A stretch of DNA of 64,000 nt, taken from NCBI GenBank assembly GCA_958296295.1, contig OY282460.1:1364001-1428000 (forward strand), written 5' to 3'. The DNA is from an uncultured Pseudomonadales bacterium. Its GTDB lineage: Bacteria; Pseudomonadota; Gammaproteobacteria; Pseudomonadales; Azotimanducaceae. Below the pieces are notes generated by a model. That model saw only the letters and a program-made list of their open reading frames with translations. It ran no database searches and was not told the DNA's origin. Positions 37,066 to 45,780 of the stretch are shown piece by piece. Numbering within the stretch: the first letter of the stretch is position 1; every line of letters begins with the position of its first letter. Made by a program: the position numbers and the translations under genes.

Positions 37066-38185
37066 CCGCGCCGGGTTGCCGGACACCGCCCCCGGCAGCC
37101 GGCAACCAAGCGCGTTGGCCGCCGCGGTCCACAGCGCGCCGCCGTGCGGGGTGTTCGCCGTTACCGGCGGCGGCGCCGGTTTGCTTGCCGAACTCCTCAC
37201 GGCGCCCGGCGCGTCCGCGACCGTGCTGGAGGCGCATGTCCCTTACGCCGCGCGATCGCTGGCGGAGTTCCTCGGCGGCGCGCCGGAGCAGGCGTGCAGC
37301 GCGGCGGCGGCGCGCGCGCTCGCCATGCGCTCCTTCCTCCGGGCGCGGGCGCTGGGGGGCGATTTCGGCTTCGCGGTGACCGCCGCGTTGGCGACCACGC
37401 GCCGGCGCCGCGGCGCCGATCGGGCCCATCTGGCGTTTCAGGACGCGGCCCGCACCCGGGCGTGGGCGGTGGCGTTTCCGCCCGGACGGTCGCGGCGGGA
37501 GCAGGAGGCCGAGTTGGCGCGGGTCGGCTTGTCCGCCGTGGCCTTCGCGCTGGGATTGGCCGAAGCGCCGGATCTGCCGGCGGTGGAAGCCGCCGGCGGC
37601 GCATTGGCCGCGGTGGTGTTGGGCGAGCGCTCGCATTTCGCCGGCGGCCCCTTTGACGCCGTGCTGCCGGGCGCGTTCAATCCCCTGCACGATGGCCACC
37701 GCGCCATGCGGGCGGACGCTGCTCGACGTTTGGGCGCGACCAGCGGCAGCGGCGCGCGCGTGGCGTTCGAGCTCTCGGTGGCCAACGTGGACAAACCGCC
37801 GCTGGACTACGTCGAGCTGCGGCAGCGGCTGGCCCAATTCGCGAGCGAGGAGGTTGTCGTCACCAACGCGCCGACCTTCGTGGCCAAGGCGCGCGCGCTC
37901 GGAGGGGTCGTGTTCGTGGTCGGCGTGGACACCTTGGCCCGCATCGGCGCCGCGCGCTACTACGGCGGAGCGCCAGCCGGCGCACGGGCATTTGGCGAGA
38001 TGCGGGAGCTCGGCTGCTCCTTTTTGGTGTACGGGCGCGTCATGGACGGGCAATTCGCGACCTTGGACGACCTCGCGCTGCCGCCCGAATTGGCGGCCAT
38101 GTGCGCGGGCGTGCCGGAAGCCGACTTCCGCGCGGACGTCTCGTCGACGGCGCTGCGCGAACGTGAACGCGGACAAGCGCTATGA
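37058..38185 (+). CDS. CinA-like domain fused to a cytidylyltransferase-type nucleotidyltransferase
   Basis: A 375-residue two-domain protein. The first ~180 residues resemble the CinA C-terminal/PncC amidohydrolase fold (FAVTGGGAGLLAELLTAPGA, HVPYAARSLAEFLG, FGFAVTAALATT), but the ESCTGG box that provides the catalytic serine of PncC is changed to a form without Ser, so this domain may be inactive or only bind nucleotide. The second domain has the (H/T)xGH-type motif GAFNPLHDGHRAM (His 211, His 214), VFVVGVDTLARIG, and the C-terminal DVSSTALRER resembling the ISSTxIR motif of NMN/NaMN adenylyltransferases. A role in NAD or related nucleotide metabolism is plausible. Confidence 0.8.
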   Translation: MTDRAGLPDTAPGSRQPSALAAAVHSAPPCGVFAVTGGGAGLLAELLTAPGASATVLEAHVPYAARSLAEFLGGAPEQACSAAAARALAMRSFLRARALGGDFGFAVTAALATTRRRRGADRAHLAFQDAARTRAWAVAFPPGRSRREQEAELARVGLSAVAFALGLAEAPDLPAVEAAGGALAAVVLGERSHFAGGPFDAVLPGAFNPLHDGHRAMRADAARRLGATSGSGARVAFELSVANVDKPPLDYVELRQRLAQFASEEVVVTNAPTFVAKARALGGVVFVVGVDTLARIGAARYYGGAPAGARAFGEMRELGCSFLVYGRVMDGQFATLDDLALPPELAAMCAGVPEADFRADVSSTALRERERGQAL

Positions 38186-38215
38186 CCGGCCCGCGAGTGG
38201 CGGCGCCGTTTGCGG

Positions 38216-39280
38216 CTACGGCGCCTGCCGGTTGGACATGTAGCCGCATTCCTCCGCCCACGCGGGCGTTGTCAGACCCGTCCCGGCCGTTGCTCGCATC
38301 TCGTCCTTCAGCCGCCGCCGCTGCTTTTGCGCTTCCTCCTCGTCCCTGAAAGGCCCGGGCACGAACGCTTCGGCGGGGTTGGTCTGCTCGAAATCGAAAC
38401 GCTCCACCTGCAACGCTCGGAGCACCGCCAGTTCCACCAGCGAATAGCCGGCGGTCGGTCGGTTGAACCGCATCGGTTCGTTCAACACCACTGCCACGTT
38501 GGCGATGAAGCGCGGTCGATCGGATGGATTCGGCGCCGCCCGGTGCAGCATGTACGGATGCAGGATCGCCATGTCGCCGGCTTCGCCGGTGAGCTCCTCG
38601 AACGCCGAGCACTGCTCGATCAAGTAGGGGATCAGGTAGCCGGCGCCTTGCACGCTGTCCGCGTGGAAGCCTCCCGGATGCGCCGCCAGCAGGCGGGCGA
38701 CCGGGGCGATGGAGTCCGTGGCGATGAAGGTGCCGCCGCCGCGCGGCAGGATGTCCGAATAGATCGGCACCGTGAGCAGGCCCTGCTCCGGCGAGTTCAG
38801 GAAGTGCCGGAAGTGCCAGCCGTCCTTGTGCCAGCCCGGCTGTCGCGGTTGCGGGGGCTGCCAGCCGTCGTGATCCTCCGCCCCCAGATTGGCGATGGCG
38901 CCGGTGCCCCAAGCAAGCTCCGGGTCGCCCGGCAACCGCTCGGCGCCGCCCAGCACGTCGAGTTGGGCGGCGAGAGCCCGCGGGGCGCCGGCGCGCAGCG
39001 GGAAGCGCAGGCCATCGCCGCCGGTTCGCACATAGCCGGGCAGGCCGCCTCGGCCGTGGAACGATCGCGCCCAGCCGGCAGGGTCGCGCCGGTCGATGCC
39101 GTGCTGACGGGCGAGCTCCGCCCAAGCCCGTTCCCGCACCAGCGCGGCGAAGTCCTTCGGGAACGCGCCCTTGACCACGACGTGGCCCTTCTCGACGAAG
39201 TGCCGCGCCTCGGCGCGGCCCAGCTGCTTGCATCGCGCCCAAGCGGCGTCGAAGAGCCGACTATCGAGCAGGTCGGGCAT
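38216..39280 (-). CDS. Phytanoyl-CoA dioxygenase (PhyH) family protein
   Basis: A 354-residue non-haem iron/2-oxoglutarate oxygenase. The first iron-binding pair is His 151 and Asp 153 in GWHKDGWHFRHF, and the distal His is in HPYMLHRAAPN near residue 247 with the nearby Arg that binds 2-oxoglutarate. ARHFVEKGHVVVKGAFPKD is the typical N-terminal strand of this family. Substrates are diverse; none can be assigned. It is convergent with the nucleotidyltransferase fusion and sits next to another oxygenase gene with the same orientation. Confidence 0.88.
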   Translation of the reverse strand: MPDLLDSRLFDAAWARCKQLGRAEARHFVEKGHVVVKGAFPKDFAALVRERAWAELARQHGIDRRDPAGWARSFHGRGGLPGYVRTGGDGLRFPLRAGAPRALAAQLDVLGGAERLPGDPELAWGTGAIANLGAEDHDGWQPPQPRQPGWHKDGWHFRHFLNSPEQGLLTVPIYSDILPRGGGTFIATDSIAPVARLLAAHPGGFHADSVQGAGYLIPYLIEQCSAFEELTGEAGDMAILHPYMLHRAAPNPSDRPRFIANVAVVLNEPMRFNRPTAGYSLVELAVLRALQVERFDFEQTNPAEAFVPGPFRDEEEAQKQRRRLKDEMRATAGTGLTTPAWAEECGYMSNRQAP

Positions 39281-39330
39281 CGGCGGCCGCGCGCATCATG
39301 TCGTGGCGCTCTTGAAACCCCGCCGGCTCT

Positions 39331-40302
39331 TCAGCCGGCGCCCGGCGGCGGCGCGTATCCCTCTATCGGCCCGCTCCACCAGTCGCAGCGCCTGCCGTCG
39401 GCGTAGTTGGGGGGTATTTCGGCGAGGAAACGGGCGACGCGCTCGGCCTTGGCGGTCTCGCGGCCGTAGATGGCCTGCATCCGCACCTCGATCGTGTAGC
39501 GCATGGGCGCATCGGGAGGGGTATTCGGATCCGCCACGGCGGTGTGGAACACGGTGCGCATGTTCAGCGCGTCTTGGCGCGTGTCGTATTGCCGGAACAG
39601 CAGAACCTCGTCCGGCGTCATGCGCGGGAAGCACCACCACCGCTGATGCGGCCCGTGGATGAGGCGCTGATCGACGACCTTCGTGTACTGCTTGATGTTG
39701 CCGGTGTTCTGGCCGTCGCCGAACACGATGTCGTCCGGGCGCACGGACGGCATGGCGCAAACCGCGAGCGGCATCGTCTCGATGGTCTCGGGTATGGCGC
39801 TGCGCCAAATGTTGATGCTCTCGAAATGGCGCTCGTCCGGCACGATGCGCGCGAACCGCTGCTCCACCGCCGCGCACATGTCGGCATGGATGCCTTGGGC
39901 GTAGGCGCCGCCGCTGCCGTTTGGCGTGGGCCTCGCGCCGCGCGCGCCGCTTTCGCCGCCGAAGCCGTTGCGGTACTCGTGGTTGCCGCCGCGCACGTCT
40001 ACGCAGCCGGTCACGCGGGTGAGCAACCGGCGGCACTCCGCGTAGAACTCGGTGCGGACGACGTCGTTGTCAAGCAGATCCAACGCCGTGGGGGCGCGCG
40101 CCAGTTGAAAGCCGTGGCTGGCGAGCGTCGGCGGGGGATCCAGCAACCGGGCGTTGCACACGACGATTCGTTCCCGCGTGCCCAAGGTCTTGAGGTCCTC
40201 GGGATCTTGCGCGGAGTATTGGTTTGGAACGCGAAATCCGCGGTGGCGCGGGTGCGCGAAGTTGGCGGTGGTGACTATTGATGCGGGCGATCGATCGGAC
40301 AT
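39331..40302 (-). CDS. CmcJ/NvfI-family oxygenase-like protein
   Basis: A 323-residue protein of the CmcJ/NvfI/AsqO-type oxidoreductase family, recognised from NARLLDPPPTLASHGFQL near the N-terminus, the HxD pair in GIHADMC (His 139, Asp 141), ESINIWRS, WWCFPRMTPDEVLLFRQYDT and a distal arginine-containing region. Family members occur in natural-product pathways (7-methoxylation of cephalosporins, fungal meroterpenoids) but are common in unrelated proteobacteria, so no product is claimed. The start at 40302 lacks a clear ribosome-binding site. A 246-bp region then separates it from the opp leader. Confidence 0.78.
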   Translation of the reverse strand: MSDRSPASIVTTANFAHPRHRGFRVPNQYSAQDPEDLKTLGTRERIVVCNARLLDPPPTLASHGFQLARAPTALDLLDNDVVRTEFYAECRRLLTRVTGCVDVRGGNHEYRNGFGGESGARGARPTPNGSGGAYAQGIHADMCAAVEQRFARIVPDERHFESINIWRSAIPETIETMPLAVCAMPSVRPDDIVFGDGQNTGNIKQYTKVVDQRLIHGPHQRWWCFPRMTPDEVLLFRQYDTRQDALNMRTVFHTAVADPNTPPDAPMRYTIEVRMQAIYGRETAKAERVARFLAEIPPNYADGRRCDWWSGPIEGYAPPPGAG

Positions 40303-40513
40303 GGCGGATGCGGGCGACAGTGGCGGAACGGACCGGGCAGTGATCGTGGGACGGGAAGGAGTATAGGCCACGCCTTGTGAGCGCCCATGGACGCCGGTGT
40401 TGGTGTTGACGGCTCCGGCGAGCCGCGCCAGCGTGGACGGGGGCGGGATCACGCCCCGCTCGGCAGCCCCGTCCGAGAGCCTTTCCCGAAAATGGTGGCC
40501 CGTGTTCGGGGTA

Positions 40514-40519
40514 TATACT
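40514..40519 (+). promoter_or_regulatory. Candidate -10 element of the opp operon
   Basis: TATACT stands out in otherwise G+C-rich DNA, 30 bases before the leader start codon. No good TTGACA-like partner was found at 16-18 bases, so this is a weak call. Confidence 0.35.
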
Positions 40520-40548
40520 CGCACGCAGTCTGTCCACTGGAGAAGGCC

Positions 40549-40641
40549 ATGTCAGACGCCGCCGCGGGACGTCGCCCGCAGCGCGCCCCGCAGTGCGCCG
40601 CCAACCGCCGCACCGGCTTTAGCCACGCAGGGCGGCCATGA
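40549..40641 (+). CDS. 30-residue leader peptide upstream of the binding-protein gene
   Basis: A short reading frame with GGAGAAGG directly before ATG 40549. The product (MSDAAAGRRPQRAPQCAANR then RTGFSHAGRP) is basic and proline-rich, without membrane segment. Its stop overlaps the start of the substrate-binding protein gene by four bases (ATGA), a coupling geometry like that inside the rest of the operon. It could be a translated leader that couples or attenuates expression. The peptide itself is unlikely to have an enzymatic role. It may also be a fortuitous frame, but the ribosome-binding site is better than that of the following gene. Confidence 0.5.
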   Translation: MSDAAAGRRPQRAPQCAANRRTGFSHAGRP

Positions 40642-42335
40642 GCGAGGCCGCCGCCGAAAACCTGGGCCAGGGGACGACTTGGAACGCCAGCGCGCTTCTC
40701 CAGCTCCTCTACCTCGGCGGGTTCGGCGTGTTGGGTTTGGGCTTCATCCTGTGGGCGCTTGCGCAGTGGAACGAGGGCGGCGCCGGCGACGCCGCGGATT
40801 ACGCCACCGGGACGGTGACTCTCGCAATGTCGCAGGAGCCGCCGCAGTTGGATTCCACCCGCAGCACCGATCAGGTGAGCATCGCCGTCCTTGGCCATGT
40901 GATGGAAGGGCTGTTGCGCTACGATCAGGACGACCAGCTGGTGGGCGGCGTCGCCGAGCGCTGGGAAATCGGCGAAACTTCCGCCACGTTCTGGCTGCGC
41001 TCGGACGCCCGCTGGAGCAACGGCGATCCGGTTACCGCGCACGACTTCGTGTTCGCTTGGCGCAAGGCGCTGGAACCCGCCAACGTCTCGGAATACGCTT
41101 TTATTTTGTACGGCATAAGGAACGCCGAAGCGGTGAACCGGGGCGAACAGCCGCTCGAAGCGCTGGGCGCGCGGGCTGTGGGCGACCGTCAGCTCGAAGT
41201 GGAATTCGCCCGGCCGCTGCCGTATTTCGACAAACTCACGGCGTTTTGCACCTTCAACCCGGTCCACGAGGCGTTCTACGAATCCACCGCGGGGGCCTAC
41301 GGCGCGGATGCGGACAAACTGCTCTACAACGGCCCGTTCGTCATCGATCAATGGATACACGGCGCGAGTTTGCGTCTTAAGAAAAACCCCAACTACTGGG
41401 ATGCCGACCGCATTCGCTTGAACGTCATCGATTACGCCTACATCACCTCGGATCCCCTCGCCACGATCAACCTGTTCAAGGACGGCAAAGTGGCGTTGAC
41501 CAGTTTGAACGCCGAGAATCTCACGGACGCGATGCAGCAGCGCTGGAAGATCCACCGCTTCGCGGACGGATCGGTGTTCTACCTCGGCTTGAACCACCGG
41601 CCCGGGAGGCCAACGAGCAACTATCATTTGCGCAAGGCCTTGCAGGCCGTCCACGACCCGGGCGAGCTCGTGTACAAGGTGTTGAAACTGCCCGGCAATG
41701 TGCCCACCAATTCGTTGTTTCCCGTTTGGCTGAAAGGCGTGCGCGGCAGCTTTCGACAGGAATATCCGGCGCCGAAGCACCACCCGGACGACGCCCGCGG
41801 CCGGGAACTGCTCGCCCGCGCGTTGGCAGAGCTGGGGCTCGCCGAACTGCCGCCGCTGGTGATGCTCATCGGCGACACGCCGACGAGCAAAAAGCAGGCG
41901 GAGTACTACCAAAACCTGTTCAAGCGCAAGCTCGGCATCGACATCAAGATCGACGCGCAGATCTTCAAGCAGCGGTTGGCGAAAATGACCTCCGGCGATT
42001 ACGACATCGTGGCGGCCGGGTGGGGCCCGGACTACGACGACGCCATGACGTTCGCGGATCTCTTCACGTCGTGGAACGAGAACAACCGCGGCCGCTACGC
42101 CAATCCCGTGCTGGACGCCGCCGTGGACGTCGCCCGCTCCTCGAACGATCCGCAAACGCGCATGGACGCGATCGCGAAGGTGCAAAAGATCATCTACGAG
42201 GACGTGGTGGTGCTGACGCAGTTCGAGCGCGGCTCTGTCTACGTTGCCCATCCCCGGCTGAGAGGCGTGGTGCGCCGCTCCGTCGGCACGGACCCGGACT
42301 ACACCAACGCGTGGATCGCGCCGGTCGGCGGATGA
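40638..42335 (+). CDS. Oligopeptide ABC transporter substrate-binding protein, membrane-anchored
   Basis: A 565-residue family-5 extracellular solute-binding protein. Typical stretches are DQVSIAVLGHVMEGLLRYD, DARWSNGDPVTAHDFVFAWRKAL, LLYNGPFVIDQWIHGASL and the C-terminal YDIVAAGWGPDYDDAMTFADL. It is OppA/MppA-like, binding peptides for the permeases that follow. Unusually there is neither a lipobox nor a cleavable signal: residues ~19-43 form a hydrophobic helix (LLQLLYLGGFGVLGLGFILW) with a short N-terminal cytoplasmic tail, so it is probably an inner-membrane anchored binding protein. First structural gene of a five-gene importer operon. Confidence 0.92.
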   Translation: MSEAAAENLGQGTTWNASALLQLLYLGGFGVLGLGFILWALAQWNEGGAGDAADYATGTVTLAMSQEPPQLDSTRSTDQVSIAVLGHVMEGLLRYDQDDQLVGGVAERWEIGETSATFWLRSDARWSNGDPVTAHDFVFAWRKALEPANVSEYAFILYGIRNAEAVNRGEQPLEALGARAVGDRQLEVEFARPLPYFDKLTAFCTFNPVHEAFYESTAGAYGADADKLLYNGPFVIDQWIHGASLRLKKNPNYWDADRIRLNVIDYAYITSDPLATINLFKDGKVALTSLNAENLTDAMQQRWKIHRFADGSVFYLGLNHRPGRPTSNYHLRKALQAVHDPGELVYKVLKLPGNVPTNSLFPVWLKGVRGSFRQEYPAPKHHPDDARGRELLARALAELGLAELPPLVMLIGDTPTSKKQAEYYQNLFKRKLGIDIKIDAQIFKQRLAKMTSGDYDIVAAGWGPDYDDAMTFADLFTSWNENNRGRYANPVLDAAVDVARSSNDPQTRMDAIAKVQKIIYEDVVVLTQFERGSVYVAHPRLRGVVRRSVGTDPDYTNAWIAPVGG

Positions 42336-42402
42336 CCATGCGCGGTAGGCCAACCGGGACCCCCGGCGCGGCGGTGGCCCGGGCCATTGCTTGGTTGCCC
42401 GC

Positions 42403-43335
42403 ATGTTGATGTACACGCTGAAACGCCTGTTGCAAGGCGTCGTTACGGTTTGGTTCATCGCCACGGCCACTTTCTTCGCCATGCACGCGGTGCCCGGCAA
42501 TCCGCTCACGAACGAGAAGGCCGTGTCGCCGAAAATCTGGGCGGAGCTGCAAAAACGCTACGGCTTGGACAAACCTCTGCTTGAGCAGTACGGCCTGTAC
42601 ATCAAGAACATGGCGAGCGGCGATTTCGGCGTTTCCTATACGCAACAGAATCGCCAAGTGAACGACATCATCACCGAACATTTCAAAGTGTCGGCGACGC
42701 TCGGCATTCTGGCGGTGGTGTTCGCCGCGTTCGGCGGCATCCTGTGGGGCGCGCTCACGGCGATGTACCGCAACCGGGCGCCGGACATCGTGATAGTTTT
42801 TCTGGTGATTCTCGGCATTTCCGTGCCCGGGTTCGTGTTCGCCGCGTTCGGCCAGCTGAGCCTCGTGAAAGTGAACGATTGGCTTGGCTTCACGCTGTTC
42901 CCGGTGGCAGGTTGGGGCACGGTGCAGCACATGATCGTGCCTTCCATGGTGCTTGGTCTCGGCACGATGGCTTTCCTCACCCGGCTGATGCGCTCGTCCA
43001 TGCTGGAAATCGTCAATTCGGATTTCGTGCGCACGGCGCGTTCCAAGGGCCTGCCGATGACGCGCATTTTCCGCAAGCACGAATTGCGCAACGCCATCTT
43101 GCCGGTGATCACCGTCCTCGGCCCGTCCATCGCCGCCATAACCACCGGCGGCTTCGTTGTGGAGCTGGTGTTCGCGATACCGGGCCTCGGCCGCTACTTC
43201 GTGCAGGCGGTGCAGCAGCTGGATTACACGGTGATCATGGGCACCACCGTGTTCTACGGAGCGTTCCTCGTGTTCATGGTGATCGCGGTGGATCTGCTCT
43301 ACGGCATGGTCGACCCGCGGGTGCGGTTGGAGTGA
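42403..43335 (+). CDS. Oligopeptide ABC transporter permease (OppB-like)
   Basis: A 310-residue inner-membrane permease with an N-terminal helix (RLLQGVVTVWFIATATFFAM), the conserved periplasmic HAVPGNPL segment, and five further membrane spans. The cytoplasmic coupling loop FVRTARSKGLPMTRIFRKHELRNA-type EAA motif (43030-43100) contacts the ATPases. It starts at ATG 42403; no strong ribosome-binding site is visible. It ends four bases before the next permease. Confidence 0.93.
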   Translation: MLMYTLKRLLQGVVTVWFIATATFFAMHAVPGNPLTNEKAVSPKIWAELQKRYGLDKPLLEQYGLYIKNMASGDFGVSYTQQNRQVNDIITEHFKVSATLGILAVVFAAFGGILWGALTAMYRNRAPDIVIVFLVILGISVPGFVFAAFGQLSLVKVNDWLGFTLFPVAGWGTVQHMIVPSMVLGLGTMAFLTRLMRSSMLEIVNSDFVRTARSKGLPMTRIFRKHELRNAILPVITVLGPSIAAITTGGFVVELVFAIPGLGRYFVQAVQQLDYTVIMGTTVFYGAFLVFMVIAVDLLYGMVDPRVRLE

Positions 43336-43339
43336 CGCC

Positions 43340-44731
43340 GTGACCACCAACGCGCTCTCCTTCGAGCCGGTGCGCGTCGAGCGCGAGGTGGAGACGATTT
43401 CGCGCCCGTCGCTGTCCTATTGGCAGGACGCTTGGCTGCGCCTGAAGGCCAACACCCGGGCCATCGTTTCCTTGTATCTGGTGATCGGCCTGCTGCTCTT
43501 TACGGTGTTCGGGCCGTGGCTGTGGCAGGTGGATTCCTCGGCCCAGGATCTGGATCAGATCAGCGCGCCGCCGGGCGCCGAGCGCGCCGTCACCGTGGTG
43601 GACGAGTACCGTCCCTGGCAAGGCGCGACGGCCACACCGGTGGCCGGTGCCGGTGGCGAGTTGCAAGCGCCGGCGTCCCTGAGCGTGGCCGGCGACGCCA
43701 CGACGCGCGCCGTGCGCTTGCAATGGTCGGCGGCGCCGGACGCGGGCGGCTATCGGATCTACCGCAGCATTTTCGATACGGCCCCGGACGGCGCCCTTGG
43801 CCTGCCGCTCGGCGACGTGCTCGACCCCACCACGGTGAGCTTCGAGGACCGTTTGGATCTGCAGCCGCTCACCTACCACTACTCGGTGGTGACGCTGGAC
43901 GATCGCGGCCGCGAAGCCACCGGCTACACAAGCGTGCCGGTGGAAGTGACGCGGGTGATCACCGCGGCCCAAGCGCACGCGAAGGGTCTCATCGACAGTG
44001 CCGACGTCGTCCGCCCAGGCGATGTGTTGAAGTTGCAGATGCACCCGCTCGGCACGGATTATCTGGGCCGCGACATGCTGGCCCGCCTGATGCACGGGGC
44101 CAGAGTTTCGCTCTTCATCGGCATTGTGGCGCCGTTCGCCTTTGTGCTGGTGGGCATTTTCTACGGCAGCGTGGCCGGGTTCATGGGCGGGCGCGTGGAT
44201 CAGCTGCTCATGCGCTTCGCGGACTTCGTCGTGGCGTTGCCGTTCTTGCTGTTCATGATTCTGTTCCGCATTCTGTTCAACGTGCAGCCCGGCGACAACA
44301 GCATTCTGCCCATGATGGTGGCGATGGTGGTGCTCAGTTGGCCGGCCGTGGCGCGACTGGTGCGCGGACAGATCCTGCAGATCCGCGAAGAGGGCTACAT
44401 CGGCGCCTCGCGGCTGCTGGGCGCGAAGACCAACTATCTGGTGCTGCGCCACATGATTCCCAACACGATGGGCGTGATTCTCGTGACGCTGACGTTCGCG
44501 GTGCCAAGCGCCATCTTCACGGAGGCGTTTCTTTCCTTCATCGGCATGGGCGTCGCGCCTCCCACGCCGTCGTGGGGCAGCATGTGCAACGAGGGCCTCA
44601 AGACCATGCTCACGACGCCGCACGAACTGATCTTCCCCGCCGCTTTCATCAGCATCACCGTGCTCGCCTTCAATCTGCTCGGCGACGGTTTGCGGGACGC
44701 TCTGGACGCCAGGATGAGGGCCACGGAATGA
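43340..44731 (+). CDS. Oligopeptide ABC transporter permease (OppC-like) with an inserted fibronectin-III-like domain
   Basis: A 463-residue permease, about 150 residues longer than ordinary OppC (~300). The first membrane helix is at ~35-55. Residues ~110-205 form an insertion with the strand pattern of a fibronectin type III domain: RAVRLQWSAAPDAGGYRIYR, then LTYHYSVVTLDDRGREATGY. Then HPLGTDYLGRDMLARLMHGA and the usual five helices with the EAA loop IREEGYIGASRLLGA. By topology the extra domain is periplasmic, where substrate or the binding protein docks. Starts with GTG 43340. Confidence 0.92.
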   Translation: MTTNALSFEPVRVEREVETISRPSLSYWQDAWLRLKANTRAIVSLYLVIGLLLFTVFGPWLWQVDSSAQDLDQISAPPGAERAVTVVDEYRPWQGATATPVAGAGGELQAPASLSVAGDATTRAVRLQWSAAPDAGGYRIYRSIFDTAPDGALGLPLGDVLDPTTVSFEDRLDLQPLTYHYSVVTLDDRGREATGYTSVPVEVTRVITAAQAHAKGLIDSADVVRPGDVLKLQMHPLGTDYLGRDMLARLMHGARVSLFIGIVAPFAFVLVGIFYGSVAGFMGGRVDQLLMRFADFVVALPFLLFMILFRILFNVQPGDNSILPMMVAMVVLSWPAVARLVRGQILQIREEGYIGASRLLGAKTNYLVLRHMIPNTMGVILVTLTFAVPSAIFTEAFLSFIGMGVAPPTPSWGSMCNEGLKTMLTTPHELIFPAAFISITVLAFNLLGDGLRDALDARMRATE

Positions 44732-45780
44732 GCGCCCCGCCCGCAACGCTGAGTGCCGAGGCGGCGCCGGCCCGCCCGCCGCTGCTGGAGGTCGCGGACT
44801 TGCGGGTGGAGTTCGACACCTACGGCGGCACGGTGCAGGCGGTGCGCGGCGTGTCGTTCTCGTTGGAGCGCGGCAAGACCCTCGCCATCGTTGGCGAATC
44901 CGGCTGCGGCAAGTCCGTCACCGTGCAGAGCATCATGGGCCTCATTCCCATGCCGCCCGGACGCATCACCAGGGGGATCGCGAAGATCGACGGCCAGGAC
45001 ATGCTGCGCGATCAGAGAATCGACGGCAAAGACATCCGCGGTCGTTTGGTGGGCATGATCTTCCAAGATCCCATGACCTCGCTCAATCCAACCATGACCA
45101 TTGGCGATCAAATCGCCGAAACGTTGCAAGTCCACGCCGGCCACAGCCATCGCCGGGCGTTCGCCCGGGCCGTCGAACTCATAGACATGACGCGCATCCC
45201 GGAAGCCGCCAAGCGCGCTCGCCAATACCCGTTCGAGTTTTCCGGCGGCATGTTGCAGCGTTCCATGATCGCCATGTCCCTCGCGTGCGAGCCTTCCGTG
45301 CTCATCGCCGACGAACCCACGACGGCCCTCGACGTGACGATTCAAGCGCAGATTCTCGATCTCATGGCGGATTTGCAGCGCGACAACGGCATGGCCATCG
45401 TGCTCATCACCCACGATCTCGGCGTGGTCGCCCGCATGGCGGACGATGTGCTGGTGATGTACGCCGGCGAAGTGGTCGAGCATGGCGGCGTGGACGACGT
45501 GTTCTACCGTTCCGCCCATCCCTACACCTTGGGTCTCAAAGCGGCCATGCCATCGAACCGCACGGACGCGGCCCAGGAACTGACGCCCATCGACGGCAGC
45601 CCGCCGGATTTGTTCGCGCCGCCCGAGGGCTGCGGCTATTTCGCCCGCTGTCCGCACGCGATGCGCGCCTGCGAGGCCACCCACCCGCCGGCGTTCGCGA
45701 TCGCCGGCGGCCACGATGCCCGCTGCTGGCTGCATCACGCCGATTGCGATCGGGACGCCGCCCAGGTCTACCGCCGATGA
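44728..45780 (+). CDS. Oligopeptide ABC transporter ATP-binding protein (OppD-like)
   Basis: A 350-residue ABC ATPase. Walker A GESGCGKS, signature FSGGMLQRSMIAMSLAC, Walker [12 protein letters not shown] and the H-loop LITHDLGVV are all intact. The C-terminal oligopeptide-specific region with its cysteine-rich stretch (GCGYFARCPHAMRAC) can bind an iron-sulfur cluster in this family. It overlaps the preceding permease by four bases (ATGA) and the next ATPase likewise. Confidence 0.94.
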   Translation: MSAPPATLSAEAAPARPPLLEVADLRVEFDTYGGTVQAVRGVSFSLERGKTLAIVGESGCGKSVTVQSIMGLIPMPPGRITRGIAKIDGQDMLRDQRIDGKDIRGRLVGMIFQDPMTSLNPTMTIGDQIAETLQVHAGHSHRRAFARAVELIDMTRIPEAAKRARQYPFEFSGGMLQRSMIAMSLACEPSVLIADEPTTALDVTIQAQILDLMADLQRDNGMAIVLITHDLGVVARMADDVLVMYAGEVVEHGGVDDVFYRSAHPYTLGLKAAMPSNRTDAAQELTPIDGSPPDLFAPPEGCGYFARCPHAMRACEATHPPAFAIAGGHDARCWLHHADCDRDAAQVYRR

